A stretch of 64,000 nt of DNA. Origin: Megaera polyxenophila (GTDB taxonomy: Bacteria > Pseudomonadota > Alphaproteobacteria > Rickettsiales > Rickettsiaceae). Positions 1-9,402 of this stretch are shown here, in pieces. The stretch covers positions 1,302,001 to 1,366,000 of the forward strand of contig NZ_CP104166.1 of NCBI RefSeq assembly GCF_029982035.1. The letters are read 5' to 3'. Both the position numbers and the translations under genes were made by a program. The notes under the pieces are model-generated. The model searched no databases. It had not been told where the DNA came from and saw only the letters and a list, made by a program, of their open reading frames with translations. Each line of letters opens with the position of its first letter. Position 1 is the stretch's first letter.

Positions 1-6
1 TAGCCG

Positions 7-869
7 TTATCCACAAAAATGCCGCAGGTTAACCATGCTGTAGGCTATAGTTTTCAGAGCATAATGGTTTATGCTGTGGAATTCAAATCTCAGTAACAAC
101 CGTTTGAATTTATCTTCCCAGGCAAATATTCTCTCTATCGTTCTAAACCTTTCTTTAAAGATTTTCCGGCAAAAAGTTTGCTTTCTTCCTCGCTTAGATT
201 TCTTGCGACTCCTTTTATTCTCTGGCATATTAGGAGTCATGCCAAGATTAAAAATTGCTTTACGATTTTTACGTGAATTATATACACCATCTAAGCTCAT
301 GGTACTTTCCTTGAGATCTATACCTATTAGTTTTACAATCTTTTTTAAGTTTGATATTGCAGGAGTAAGCAGGATTCCTTCATTCCTATTACCCGGAGCA
401 GTAACAAAAGGCGCAATAACATTGCAGTTTCTATCACAAAACGGTACAACCTTGTCTCCTTTAGTGTGTTTATGACCATTATACCCTAAGTTGTCACCCC
501 TTTTTTAGCAGAAGTACAAGTACCATCACCATGTAATATATCAGTATCAAGCATTCCAGCTTTAAATAACCTTGCCACCGAAGCTTCGAAAATCTTATCA
601 AAGCATCCGTGCTTAACCCAGAACTTAAAAGCATTATAGATATTAGTATAGTGAATTTCTGGCATGCCGTCTTTATTTTTGTCTATTGGTATCTGTTCCC
701 ATTGGCAACCAGTATGCATGAGTTTAAGAATGTAATTAAATAATTTGAAAAATGATATCTTTTTACTTGGACCACGTGTGCCTTTTTTAAGATGCGGTAA
801 GACAAATTCGTTAAATTCATCTTCTCTCAAAACAGTAGGAAGCTTGTTGTATCGTCTAATTCTGCTCAT
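7..869 (-). pseudogene. IS5-type transposase in two frames (frameshifted)
   Basis: The N-terminal part (869 to 486) has the DUF4096-like start of IS5-family transposases, with a GCQWEQIP-type segment, and ends in DTDILHGDGTCTSAKKG. The rest (about 490 to 7) continues in the -1 frame with GYNGHKHTKGDKVVPFCD, then VTAPGNRNEG and an Arg-rich stretch, ending in RFEFHSINHYALKTIAYSMVNLRHF. The shift lies in an A6G4 run near 490-500, read on the minus strand. Some IS5 groups make transposase by frameshifting at such runs, so this may be programmed or may be an inactivating mutation. The catalytic Asp of HGDG is in the first frame. The distal end of the element lies left of the window, so its terminal repeats cannot be judged. 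Confidence 0.8.
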
Positions 870-972
870 TCTATTTGGTTACTTAAATAAAATTAATGAA
901 TACTCAATATATCTACAAACCTTTTAAATACAAGGCTATAATGGTTTTATTTCGTAAAAATTCAAACCCGCA

Positions 973-1816
973 ATGAGTTCTAATACTCATAAGGTTGGAT
1001 CTATAATAGATGGTAGGGAACTTATAACATCTAAAAATTTAAACGAATGTTTCTGCCCTGCCAAAATAGCGGAAAAATTTTCAGATGTTTCTCTAGCGAT
1101 ACCTGAAGAAATTAAATATGCCGTAGACTCTGCGTATAAAGAATTTAACAACTGGAGCAAAATAGCTGTAGAGAGCCGTGCTGCTATTTTAGAAAAGGCC
1201 TCTTATGAACTTGAAAATAACAAATTTGAGCTATATGCCCTGCTTATCAAAGAAGGAGGAAAATCTATTCATGATGCAATAAATGAGGTTATTGAGGCAA
1301 TTGATTTTTGTAGATATTACGCCAATCAAGCAAAAATAATTATGCAAGATAAAGTTCTTCCTGGGCCTACTGGCGAAAGAAATATCCTTTCAATGCATCC
1401 GAGAGGAATTTTTGTCTGTATAAGTCCCTGGAATTTCCCGCTTGCGATATTTATAGGTCAAATAGTTGCGGCATTAGTAACTGGTAATACAGTAATAGCC
1501 AAACCTGCGGGACAAACTTGTGTTATAGCTAATTTTGCCGTTAAGTTGTTATACAAAGTGGGAATACCTAAATCGGCATTACAATTAATAATTACCTCTC
1601 CTAGTAATATCAGTAATTATGTATTAAGAGATGAGAGAATTGCCGGTGTAGCATTTACCGGTTCCTGCGAAACAGCTAAGAACATCAACTTAACACTTGC
1701 AGAACGGAACTCCGGTATTGTTCCGTTAATTGCTGAAACAGGCGGTCAGAATGCAATGATTGTTGATAGTTCTGCATTACTTGAACAGGTAACAGATGAT
1801 GTACTTGTTTCATTAG
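973..1816 (+). pseudogene. putA: putA fragment (P5C dehydrogenase domain), truncated
   Basis: About 280 residues match the aldehyde-dehydrogenase half of bifunctional PutA, which oxidises glutamate semialdehyde to glutamate. Visible motifs are LPGPTGERN, PRGIFVCISPWNFPLA (cofactor-binding loop), GNTVIAKPAGQT, AGVAFTGS and IAETGGQNAMIVDSSAL, all diagnostic of PutA over generic ALDH. The whole N-terminal proline dehydrogenase half is absent: an in-frame stop lies just upstream and an IS5-type element precedes it. The C-terminus stops shortly after the TGGQN motif, before the catalytic Cys (normally in SAGQRCSA), where the group II intron sequence starts; the last ~17 residues of the open frame are intron-derived. 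It cannot be a working enzyme. Confidence 0.85.
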
Positions 1817-1897
1817 GTAGACGCCGTGATAATTTCTCTTCCTCTAATTTCCTCTTAATTTGTTAATTAAACGATCATTACCACGACATCCCCCGCA

Positions 1898-1930
1898 GAA
1901 CCGTGCTTGCAGTTTTCCCGCACACGGCTC
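1898..1930 (-). ncRNA. Group II intron domain V
   Basis: The minus-strand sequence runs GAGCCGTGTGCGGG, loop, CTGCAAGCACGGTTC. This is the conserved 33-34 nt catalytic hairpin with its AGC-type triad near the base. It is directly followed by a domain VI-like stem in which GATGTCGTGGTAAT pairs with ATTATCACGGCGTC through several G-U pairs. Its intact form suggests the RNA could still splice. Confidence 0.8.
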
Positions 1931-1961
1931 TTCAATGGAACATTTGCTATAAAAGCTAGAA

Positions 1962-3263
1962 TTAATACATTGGATAGCATATCCTCGGTGTCGGTAATGG
2001 ATTCCATTGTAGATATTTTAGATATTGGTCTAAATTCATACTTTTCTTCTGACTTCTACGATTTATCCATTTAAATACAATCAAAAAGATCTTATTATAA
2101 AACTGCTGAAGACAGCGATAATTACCGCTAATTCCAAAGTAATTATAATGTCCCGTTAATTTAGATTTGAGTACTGGCCACCATTCTTTAAGACGCAATT
2201 TATTTCGTATTTGCTTTAACCACTCCTTAGTTTCTTTAAGTTTCCGACAGAGATTTTCTTTACTGGTCTTATGACCCATAATGAAATATCCTTGCCTACT
2301 CTTACCGCAATAATGCGTAAAACCAAGAAAGTTAAAAGTTTCTACTTTTTCTTTGCCTCTTCGAGCTTGTTTCCATACTTGTCGTCCAAATTTAAGCACT
2401 TTTGTCTTTTCTTCTGATACCTCTAGACCAAACTTTTCTAACCTTACGTGAAGTAATTTCAGAAAATTCTTTGCATCTTTTTCACTTTCACAACATACTA
2501 CAAAGTCATCACAGTAGCGTATTAGCTCCATGTGTCCTTTTGCTTGTGATTTAATTTCTTTCTTAAACCATAAGTCTAGTACATAATGAAGATAGATATT
2601 TGCAAGCAATGGACTAATTACTCCTCCTTGAGGAGTTCCTACCTCAGTTGCTAACTGCTTTCCATCCTCAACTACTCCAGCTTTTAAGAATCTCCTTACT
2701 AACCATAATAAATTACGATCAATTATTTTCTCCTCTAAACATCGTTGTAGCCAATAATGATTAACATTATCAAAGAACCCTTTGATATCTACTTCTACAA
2801 TATAGTTAATTGGTTTAGTCATAACCGCTTTGTCTAATGCTTTTACCGCATCATGACAGCTTAATTTATGTCTGAATCCATAAGATACATCCAAAAACTC
2901 TGCTTCATAAATCTGTTCTAAGATCTTCTTTAGCATAATTTGAACTAACTTATCTTCAACTGATGGTATACCAAGTCCACGCTTCTCATTCTTACCAGCT
3001 TTTGGGATATAAACCCTCTTCACTGGTTTAGGACAATACTGCTTTGACTTCATGGATGCCACTAATTGACCAAGCCTTTCTCTTAAATTCTTGCCATAAG
3101 CTTCCACTGTCTCACCATCAATTCCACAAGCTTTATTAGCCTTTAGTTCTTGATAGCATTCTGCAAGATTAGCCTCATTTACATGATGTATTAACGATGT
3201 AAATTTTAGTTGTTTATCTTGCCTCGCTCTCCTAGCTATCTGATTAAGTTTAACCTGCATCAT
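1962..3263 (-). CDS. ltrA: Group II intron reverse transcriptase/maturase
   Basis: 433 residues. Reverse transcriptase blocks are clear: ACGIDGETVEAY, KAGKNEKRGLGIPSVEDKLVQ, VEVDIKGFFDNV, GTPQGGVISPLLANIYLHYVLD and the active-site box IRYCDDFVV, where the usual YADD is YCDD. A maturase (X) domain follows, with LKSKLTGHYNYFGISGN. The protein ends soon after (NPLPTPRICYPMY) without an HNH endonuclease, so retrotransposition would depend on another way of priming. It lies inside the intron RNA and helps it splice. It is full length for an En-minus bacterial maturase and shows no frameshift. Confidence 0.93.
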   Translation of the reverse strand: MMQVKLNQIARRARQDKQLKFTSLIHHVNEANLAECYQELKANKACGIDGETVEAYGKNLRERLGQLVASMKSKQYCPKPVKRVYIPKAGKNEKRGLGIPSVEDKLVQIMLKKILEQIYEAEFLDVSYGFRHKLSCHDAVKALDKAVMTKPINYIVEVDIKGFFDNVNHYWLQRCLEEKIIDRNLLWLVRRFLKAGVVEDGKQLATEVGTPQGGVISPLLANIYLHYVLDLWFKKEIKSQAKGHMELIRYCDDFVVCCESEKDAKNFLKLLHVRLEKFGLEVSEEKTKVLKFGRQVWKQARRGKEKVETFNFLGFTHYCGKSRQGYFIMGHKTSKENLCRKLKETKEWLKQIRNKLRLKEWWPVLKSKLTGHYNYFGISGNYRCLQQFYNKIFLIVFKWINRRSQKKSMNLDQYLKYLQWNPLPTPRICYPMY

Positions 3264-3872
3264 TTATTATAACCTCAGTGTATTATTATGACTGGTACTT
3301 AACCAGGCTTCCCATTGCTGACCGCTTCCCCATGTACATAGCTTTCCTATGCTCCAAGTACTATCAGTCAGTCTGACTTCTTCTGTATCATTTGCCAGTT
3401 CTCGCCTGTTTTGACTTGTCCCGACATACTCTTCCGAGAACACAGAAGATCTCCCAAGTTTACGTAAACTCCATCTCATACCATGCCACGGACTTTGACC
3501 CCGATAGAGTGAATGATAACTTACCTTAACGCCACCATTCATACTGCCTTCCGCATAATGCAAAAACGTCGGCCTCTATGATCTTGAATATTTCGGAGCT
3601 CAATACCTTCACTTTCGTTGCGGCCTGATATGTCCTTACCATTGGCTTCATTGTGTTTGTCACCTCCCACAATGCAATGGTTAGTTCTATGCTGGTGGTT
3701 AGCCTTTGCATAGGTCGGATTCTCACCAACTGATTCTTACGCACTTCCCTTGGCGCACTACATAATTTTCTTCTTACTGTCAAGGTTTTAAAGTTTTTTA
3801 TCTTACCTGATTTAGAAACAACACTACCTGAATTTTTGTCTAAATTTTTTGTCCGGTATATCTCACAAATCA

Positions 3873-5193
3873 TTATTGAAATTGTAACCAATCTTTTAGC
3901 CTGGAATATCTATTAGAGCTTTTTCCATCTTTTACCGCCATGGCAAAAGCTTTTTTCTCTCCGATAATAACTACAAGTTTCTTACCACGTGTAATTGCCG
4001 TATAAACAAGATTACGCCTAAGCATCATGTAACTTTGCATGGTAATAGGAATAATAACTGCCGGATACTCTGATCCTTGTGATTTATGTATGGTGGTTGC
4101 ATAGGCCAGGGTGATTTGATCCAAATCATCATAGTCATATACTACCTTATTGCCGTAAAAATCAATAGTTACCTCTTGTTCTTCCTGATTGATAGCACTA
4201 ATTACACCGATATCTCCGTTATAAGTATCCTTGTCGTAGTTATTTTCCGTTTGCATTACTTTATCACCGACTGCAAAAATCTGTCCAAATTTTGTAATCC
4301 CTTTTTCATAATTTGGGTTTAATACTTTCTGTAATTCAGTATTAAGTGATCTTGCTCCAATGCCACCTCTTTGCATGGGGCATAATAATTGAATATCATT
4401 TATGGGATTCAGATTAAATTTCCTAGGTATTCTATCGCATGTGATAGTAATTATCTTATTGATAATATCGTCTCCCGGCTCTGCTTTGATAAAGTAAAAG
4501 TCACTATTACCTTTATGGAAGTTTAAATCAGGTAATATACCTTTATTAACCTTATGGGCATTAGTGATTATCGCACTGCTTTCCGATTGGCGAAAAATCT
4601 GATTTAATCTCACGGTTGTAATGATACTGGAATTAATAACGTCTTTTAGCACCTGTCCTGCACCAACAGAAGGTAATTGATCCACATCACCGACTAATAA
4701 AAGACCAATATGATCGGGTAGAGCTTTTATCAAAGCATAAAATAAAGTGACATCAATCATTGAGCTTTCATCAACTATTAAATAATCACATATAAGTCTA
4801 TTGTCCTCATTATACTTAAAACCTCCTCCTGAAGAGTTAATTTCTAATAATCTATGTATAGTGGTTGCATCCAGGCCGGTTGTTTCACTTAGACGTTTAG
4901 CGGCTCTACCGGTTGGAGCACAAAGTTTGACATTAAGCTTTTTAAGTTCTAATAGTTTAAGCAGAGCTTTTACTAAAGTTGTTTTGCCGGTACCGGGACC
5001 GCCGGTAATAACCATAAGTCTTTTTGATAGAGCTTTGATAATAGCTTCTTTCTGGTTATCTGCTAACCGGATACTCAGCTTTTGTTCTATTTCGGGAATT
5101 AACTCTTGTGAGTTATTATTCCCCCATGGTACATCTTCTTTATCAATAGATAAGAGCATCTTTGCTATCTGTTTTTCATAGAAGTGATAACTA
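3873..5193 (-). pseudogene. recD2: RecD2-like helicase, C-terminal part
   Basis: C-terminal two thirds of an SF1B helicase of the RecD2 type. Walker A is GGPGTGKTTLVKALL, then GRAAKRLSETTG, Walker B LIVDESSMID, GDVDQLPSVGAGQVLKD, RLNQIFRQ, the SH3-like insert ending in GDKVMQTENNYD, and the UvrD-like motif TLAYATTIHKSQGSEYP with VYTAITRGKK. The IS630-type element 5194-6322 splits the gene. If that element and one TA copy are removed, the frame passes from ..CIFLA directly into SYHFYEKQIAK and on into this part, giving a protein of about 725 residues, normal for RecD2. An internal ATG at 5159 could start a helicase-core product, but no good ribosome site was seen. Confidence 0.88.
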
Positions 5194-6322
5194 TTAACCC
5201 ACCAATTAAATACCCGACTTAGGCGGCATATTTTACTTCTTTCGCCTGAAATAATCTTTTGATATGTTCTGGGTTATTTTGCAGAGTCCTTAGGTAAGAT
5301 TTTAAATTCCCTTGGAGTTCAGATTTTGTAAGAGGTATATGTTTCCTATTTACATTTCTTTTTAAATCGTTGTTTAAATATTCATCCGGATTATGTTGCG
5401 GAGTATACGGAGGCAGAAAAAATAAAGAAATTTTCTTTTTATGTTTCCGAGTCCATATTTGTACTTTTTTGCTATGATGAACCTTGAGATTATCTAGGAT
5501 TAAGAAGATTTTTTTCTTGGAGTATTTTACCAACCTCCGTAAAAATTCTATAAATACATTTGTTTTTAGTGTCTCTTCGTACAGCATAAACCTTAGCTTA
5601 CCGTTATTTGTAACAGTGGATATCATGTTTATACTAAATCTCTTCGATTTATGAATCACAACAGGGGTTTTTCCTTTTAAAGAATAGCTTTGTAATACCT
5701 GACACTCTTGTTTTATCCCTACTTCGTCGCACCAATGTATTTCTGCCTTTTCATATTCTGCTTGCTTGGCTATTGACGGATATTCTTCATCTAACCAAAA
5801 TTGAACCCTTTTGGGTTGCTGCTCATATGCTAACTTCTTTGGCTTTTGTGCAGTATACCCCCATCTTCTTAAATATTCGCCTATTGTACTTAGGGGAAGA
5901 AAAAATCCACAATGTTTTTTGATGAGTGCATTAACTGATTTTCTTGACCATAATGCTGATTTGATATTGTGATCTTCTGGTCTAGAGATATTTACGTACC
6001 CTTGTATTATTTTACTTTGATCTTCGGTTATAAGCCTTTTCTCTCCTATCTTTCTACCTCTTAACTTCCCACTAATTGCGTACTTGTCGCCTCTCTTTTC
6101 CCTCCTTACCCATTCATTTACTGTCTGGCGACTCACTCCTATTAATTCACCTACCGACGATTGACTCTCTCCTCTTTTTACTAGTTTTAGAGCAATCTTT
6201 CTCATCGACGCTTGTGCGCTTATTGATAATTTCCTAAAATCTTCACTTTTTGACATTATTGCATTATACAAATTCCTTCCTTCTTGGCAATAGTTATGTC
6301 GGGTATTTAATTGGTGGGTTAA
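5194..6322 (-). mobile_element. IS630-type element, copy 1
   Basis: 1129 bp with ~25-bp terminal inverted repeats beginning TTAACCCACCAATTAAATA, and a TA target duplication on both sides (5192-5193 and 6323-6324). TA duplication is the hallmark of IS630/Tc1-mariner elements. It sits inside recD2 in the same orientation as the host gene. Three more copies lie at 8039, 23700 and 25170. Confidence 0.93.
5219..6271 (-). CDS. IS630-family transposase
   Basis: 350 residues, complete. The N-terminal helix-turn-helix contains GESQSSVGELIGVSRQTVNEW, followed by a linker helix domain. The DDE triad is seen at HWCDEVGI, LILDNLKVHHS and NPDEYLNNDLK, with the family's PPYTPQHNP segment. The start is most likely a TTG preceded closely by AAGGAAGG; an in-frame ATG five codons later is an alternative. 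The sequence is essentially identical to the copies at 8064 and 25195, which indicates recent movement. Confidence 0.93.
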   Translation of the reverse strand: MYNAIMSKSEDFRKLSISAQASMRKIALKLVKRGESQSSVGELIGVSRQTVNEWVRREKRGDKYAISGKLRGRKIGEKRLITEDQSKIIQGYVNISRPEDHNIKSALWSRKSVNALIKKHCGFFLPLSTIGEYLRRWGYTAQKPKKLAYEQQPKRVQFWLDEEYPSIAKQAEYEKAEIHWCDEVGIKQECQVLQSYSLKGKTPVVIHKSKRFSINMISTVTNNGKLRFMLYEETLKTNVFIEFLRRLVKYSKKKIFLILDNLKVHHSKKVQIWTRKHKKKISLFFLPPYTPQHNPDEYLNNDLKRNVNRKHIPLTKSELQGNLKSYLRTLQNNPEHIKRLFQAKEVKYAA

Positions 6323-7181
6323 TAGCTAGGAATATGCATGGCTTATCTTCTATAAGATCACAAATAATGGTTTTTGATTCAATTTCTTTTTCAATAGCTA
6401 GCTTTACTAAACTGGAATCTATACCGAGTAATTTCTGAGTGTTTTCTATTAAGGTCTCTAAGGGTAGGGCGCAATGTCCATTTGAGGTTGCTTCCAATAA
6501 TGCGTAAGATAAACCGGCTCTAGCACGTATAAGAGAATCTTTTGCAATACCTAAGTTAGAGGCAATCGTATCTGCCGAAACGAATCCAATACCCCTTATG
6601 TCTTTAGCTAATTGATATGGATCCTTGGATACTATGGCAATTGCCTCTTCCCCATAGGTTTTAAATATTCTGGTTGCTCTTGTTGTACCGACCCCATGAG
6701 ATTGAAGAAAGATCATGATTTCCCGTACAATTTTCTGATCCTTCCAGTTATTGCAAATACTATTTGCTCTAATTTTACCTATTCCGTCTAAAGTAGATAA
6801 TAATTCCGGTTTGTGTTCAATTACATCAAAAACTTGATCACCAAATGCAGTAACCAACTTTTTAGCAAAATGAGCTCCTATTCCTTTGATAAGACCGGAG
6901 CCTAAATATTTTTCAATTCCTTCTAAAGTATCCGGTGGAAGAGCTTTCAGAAAATCAGCTTTAAATTGCTTGCCATGATTGCGATCATTGTACCAAATGC
7001 CGCTACATTTAATATATTCCCCGGCAGATACGGAAGGGACGCTGCCTGTAACGGTGACTAGATCCTTGTGGTTTTTAACCTTAACCCTTAAAACGCAAAA
7101 CCCGTTTTCAGGATTATGATAAGTAATGCGCTCGATGTTACCCGATAGATATTCTTTAACATTTTGATTATGTATGCTCAT
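6323..7181 (-). pseudogene. recD2: RecD2-like helicase, N-terminal part
   Basis: Begins MSIHNQNVKEYLSGNIERITYHNPENGFCVLRVKV, the OB-fold start of RecD2 proteins. It continues with the paired helix-hairpin-helix segment (YLGSGLIKGIGAHFAKKLV.., LSTLDGIGKIRANSI) and IRGIGFVSADTIASNLGI. It ends at CIFLA, where IS630 copy 1 adds a short foreign tail and a stop. It starts 10 bp after the end of the exonuclease gene, so the two form an operon. A truncated product lacking the ATPase core would have no helicase activity. Confidence 0.88.
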
Positions 7182-7191
7182 GTGTATCTTT

Positions 7192-8036
7192 TTAAGAGGT
7201 ACACAGTTTTTGAAACCATTCCAGCTTATCTCGGTATTTTACATGATTATTGGATTTATTGTTTGTACTTGAGAATCTACTATAAGCATCAAATATTTCT
7301 ACAGGTATATTAATCGAAGATGTATTGTAGATGTTAGAGCGTAGGTAATTTATTTCCTCGGCTACCTTATCTTCGTTCAGTTCAATAGACCAGGCCCTAT
7401 ATTTATCGTTCTGACTCATGCTCCATCTATAACCTCGTGCTTTTAACAGTTCTTTACTATCATATGGAGAGTTAACTGCATATAGCTTGAACCTGATAGC
7501 CTTAGATTGAGTAAGTAACTCTTTTAATACCGGTACCTGTGATTTTGGTAACTGCTGCGCTAAAAGGTGAACACCTGCGAGACAATCATTTATTGCTCTG
7601 TGTCCTTCATGGAAAAACCCGAATTTATAAGCAATGTATTCGAGTTTACGACTTGAGATCCCTTCTTTATCCCAGTCAACGTCATACATTAGACAACCCC
7701 AAGCTTTTGGTGGAAGCGAAGGGAAGGTGGTTTCAAGGAATGTACGATCAAACTGAGCGTTGTGAGCGATAATCAGGTCAACATCCTGCAAGTAATTAGC
7801 AACTGCATTTTCTTGTATTTTCTGGCCTTTTACCATATCATCGTTAATTCCCGTAAGTTCTGTAATATACTCAGTTATCGGGATGCCCGGATCTTGATAG
7901 CCGCTAAAATCACCCAGCAAGCGAAAGATGGAGCCGTGCCTGTTATATTCAAACTTGACCATTCCAAGTTCTATCAATTTATCCTGTGTATAGGATAAAC
8001 CTGTTGTTTCAATATCCAGAAAAACAGCGATCATTT
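7192..8036 (-). pseudogene. DnaQ-like 3'-5' exonuclease, main part
   Basis: DEDDh exonuclease fold. ExoI motif FLDIETTGL is close to the current start, ExoII is DLIIAHNAQFDRTFLE, and ExoIII is FHEGHRAINDCLAGVHLL. Residues 170-280 form a conserved rickettsial extension (LYAVNSPYDSKELLKARGYRWS). The open frame could start at the ATG at 8034, so a nearly complete catalytic domain could still be made. However, the original start and 37 leading residues were cut off by IS630 copy 2. Removing that element rejoins the frame as ..NTGDEDDKMIAVFLDIETTGL. It lies just upstream of recD2, and a paired repair or replication role is an inference. Confidence 0.85.
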
Positions 8037-8038
8037 TA

Positions 8039-9167
8039 TTAACCCACCAATTAAATACCCGACTTAGGCGGCATATTTTACTTCTTTCGCCTGAAATAAT
8101 CTTTTGATATGTTCTGGGTTATTTTGCAGAGTCCTTAGGTAAGATTTTAAATTCCCTTGGAGTTCAGATTTTGTAAGAGGTATATGTTTCCTATTTACAT
8201 TTCTTTTTAAATCGTTGTTTAAATATTCATCCGGATTATGTTGCGGAGTATACGGAGGCAGAAAAAATAAAGAAATTTTCTTTTTATGTTTCCGAGTCCA
8301 TATTTGTACTTTTTTGCTATGATGAACCTTGAGATTATCTAGGATTAAGAAGATTTTTTTCTTGGAGTATTTTACCAACCTCCGTAAAAATTCTATAAAT
8401 ACATTTGTTTTTAGTGTCTCTTCGTACAGCATAAACCTTAGCTTACCGTTATTTGTAACAGTGGATATCATGTTTATACTAAATCTCTTCGATTTATGAA
8501 TCACAACAGGGGTTTTTCCTTTTAAAGAATAGCTTTGTAATACCTGACACTCTTGTTTTATCCCTACTTCGTCGCACCAATGTATTTCTGCCTTTTCATA
8601 TTCTGCTTGCTTGGCTATTGACGGATATTCTTCATCTAACCAAAATTGAACCCTTTTGGGTTGCTGCTCATATGCTAACTTCTTTGGCTTTTGTGCAGTA
8701 TACCCCCATCTTCTTAAATATTCGCCTATTGTACTTAGGGGAAGAAAAAATCCACAATGTTTTTTGATGAGTGCATTAACTGATTTTCTTGACCATAATG
8801 CTGATTTGATATTGTGATCTTCTGGTCTAGAGATATTTACGTACCCTTGTATTATTTTACTTTGATCTTCGGTTATAAGCCTTTTCTCTCCTATCTTTCT
8901 ACCTCTTAACTTCCCACTAATTGCGTACTTGTCGCCTCTCTTTTCCCTCCTTACCCATTCATTTACTGTCTGGCGACTCACTCCTATTAATTCACCTACC
9001 GACGATTGACTCTCTCCTCTTTTTACTAGTTTTAGAGCAATCTTTCTCATCGACGCTTGTGCGCTTATTGATAATTTCCTAAAATCTTCACTTTTTGACA
9101 TTATTGCATTATACAAATTCCTTCCTTCTTGGCAATAGTTATGTCGGGTATTTAATTGGTGGGTTAA
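8039..9167 (-). mobile_element. IS630-type element, copy 2
   Basis: 1129 bp with the same ends as copy 1 and flanking TA dinucleotides at 8037-8038 and 9168-9169. It is inserted in the 5' part of the exonuclease gene, again in the orientation of the host gene, and it separates that gene and recD2 from their promoter. Confidence 0.93.
8064..9116 (-). CDS. IS630-family transposase
   Basis: Complete 350-residue transposase with the same DDE residues as copy 1. The open frame extends about 20 codons further into the flanking exonuclease DNA (MKMILTHQLNTRHNY..), but that start is fortuitous. The TTG start inside the element is preferred because all copies share it. Confidence 0.9.
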   Translation of the reverse strand: MYNAIMSKSEDFRKLSISAQASMRKIALKLVKRGESQSSVGELIGVSRQTVNEWVRREKRGDKYAISGKLRGRKIGEKRLITEDQSKIIQGYVNISRPEDHNIKSALWSRKSVNALIKKHCGFFLPLSTIGEYLRRWGYTAQKPKKLAYEQQPKRVQFWLDEEYPSIAKQAEYEKAEIHWCDEVGIKQECQVLQSYSLKGKTPVVIHKSKRFSINMISTVTNNGKLRFMLYEETLKTNVFIEFLRRLVKYSKKKIFLILDNLKVHHSKKVQIWTRKHKKKISLFFLPPYTPQHNPDEYLNNDLKRNVNRKHIPLTKSELQGNLKSYLRTLQNNPEHIKRLFQAKEVKYAA

Positions 9168-9282
9168 TATCATCTTCATCGCCGGTATTATAATATTCCG
9201 GCCTCTGATATTTTTTAGTGACTCTGTAATGGCCTGAATTATTTAAAATAGTAGCTAGATTTTCTATATCCTCGTGTTGCAT
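9168..9282 (-). pseudogene. N-terminal remnant of the DnaQ-like exonuclease
   Basis: Too short to be obvious by itself. From the ATG at 9282 the minus strand reads MQHEDIENLATILNNSGHY, then RVTKKYQRPEYYNTGDEDD, and runs into IS630 copy 2. With the element and one TA removed it continues in frame as KMIAVFLDIETTGL. This shows the true start of the gene and proves an insertional split. Confidence 0.8.
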
Positions 9283-9337
9283 CTTCTGAAAATAGTTCAA
9301 TATATTTTATACGTACCGCTTATATGTACAGCAGTAC

Positions 9338-9402
9338 CTAATGAATCCAAACAGGTTATTATAAGTTTTATACTCTTACAACTAAAATTAAATTAGGTAT
9401 TG
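9338..9402 (+). repeat. Dispersed intergenic repeat, copy 1
   Basis: About 65 bp starting ACCTAATGAATCC and containing ATACTCTTACAACT and AATTAAATTAGGTAT. A diverged copy lies at 10471-10534. Both copies start and end with ACCTA/TAGNTAT-type arms, so the unit is partly self-complementary. No coding potential is seen. A mobile palindromic element or a duplicated promoter region are both possible. Confidence 0.55.

Larger units (their letters stand above)
1817..3758 (-). mobile_element. Group II intron (about 1.94 kb)
   Basis: On the minus strand the element opens with GTGCGCCAAGGG, a good match to the GUGYG 5' end of group II introns, followed by the usual GTGCGTAAGAATC domain I start. It encodes a maturase, then a 33-nt domain V hairpin, then a long domain VI-like stem, and ends at ..CTAC (AY end). 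Both ends were placed by eye and may be off by a few bases. The flanks do not match: the 3' side joins the putA fragment, while the 5' side joins sequence just downstream of recD2. This suggests rearrangement after insertion. Small open frames over the 5' domains (3267-3891) are structural RNA read as protein. Confidence 0.85.

Noticed and set aside
3267..3891. Two open frames (98 and 121 codons) upstream of the intron maturase
   Set aside because: They overlie the 5' structural domains of the group II intron and show no protein-like composition.
7181..7192. dnaQ-recD2 pair as a new defence system
   Set aside because: An exonuclease and RecD2 helicase are common replication/repair functions, and both genes are broken here; no partner typical of defence islands is nearby.
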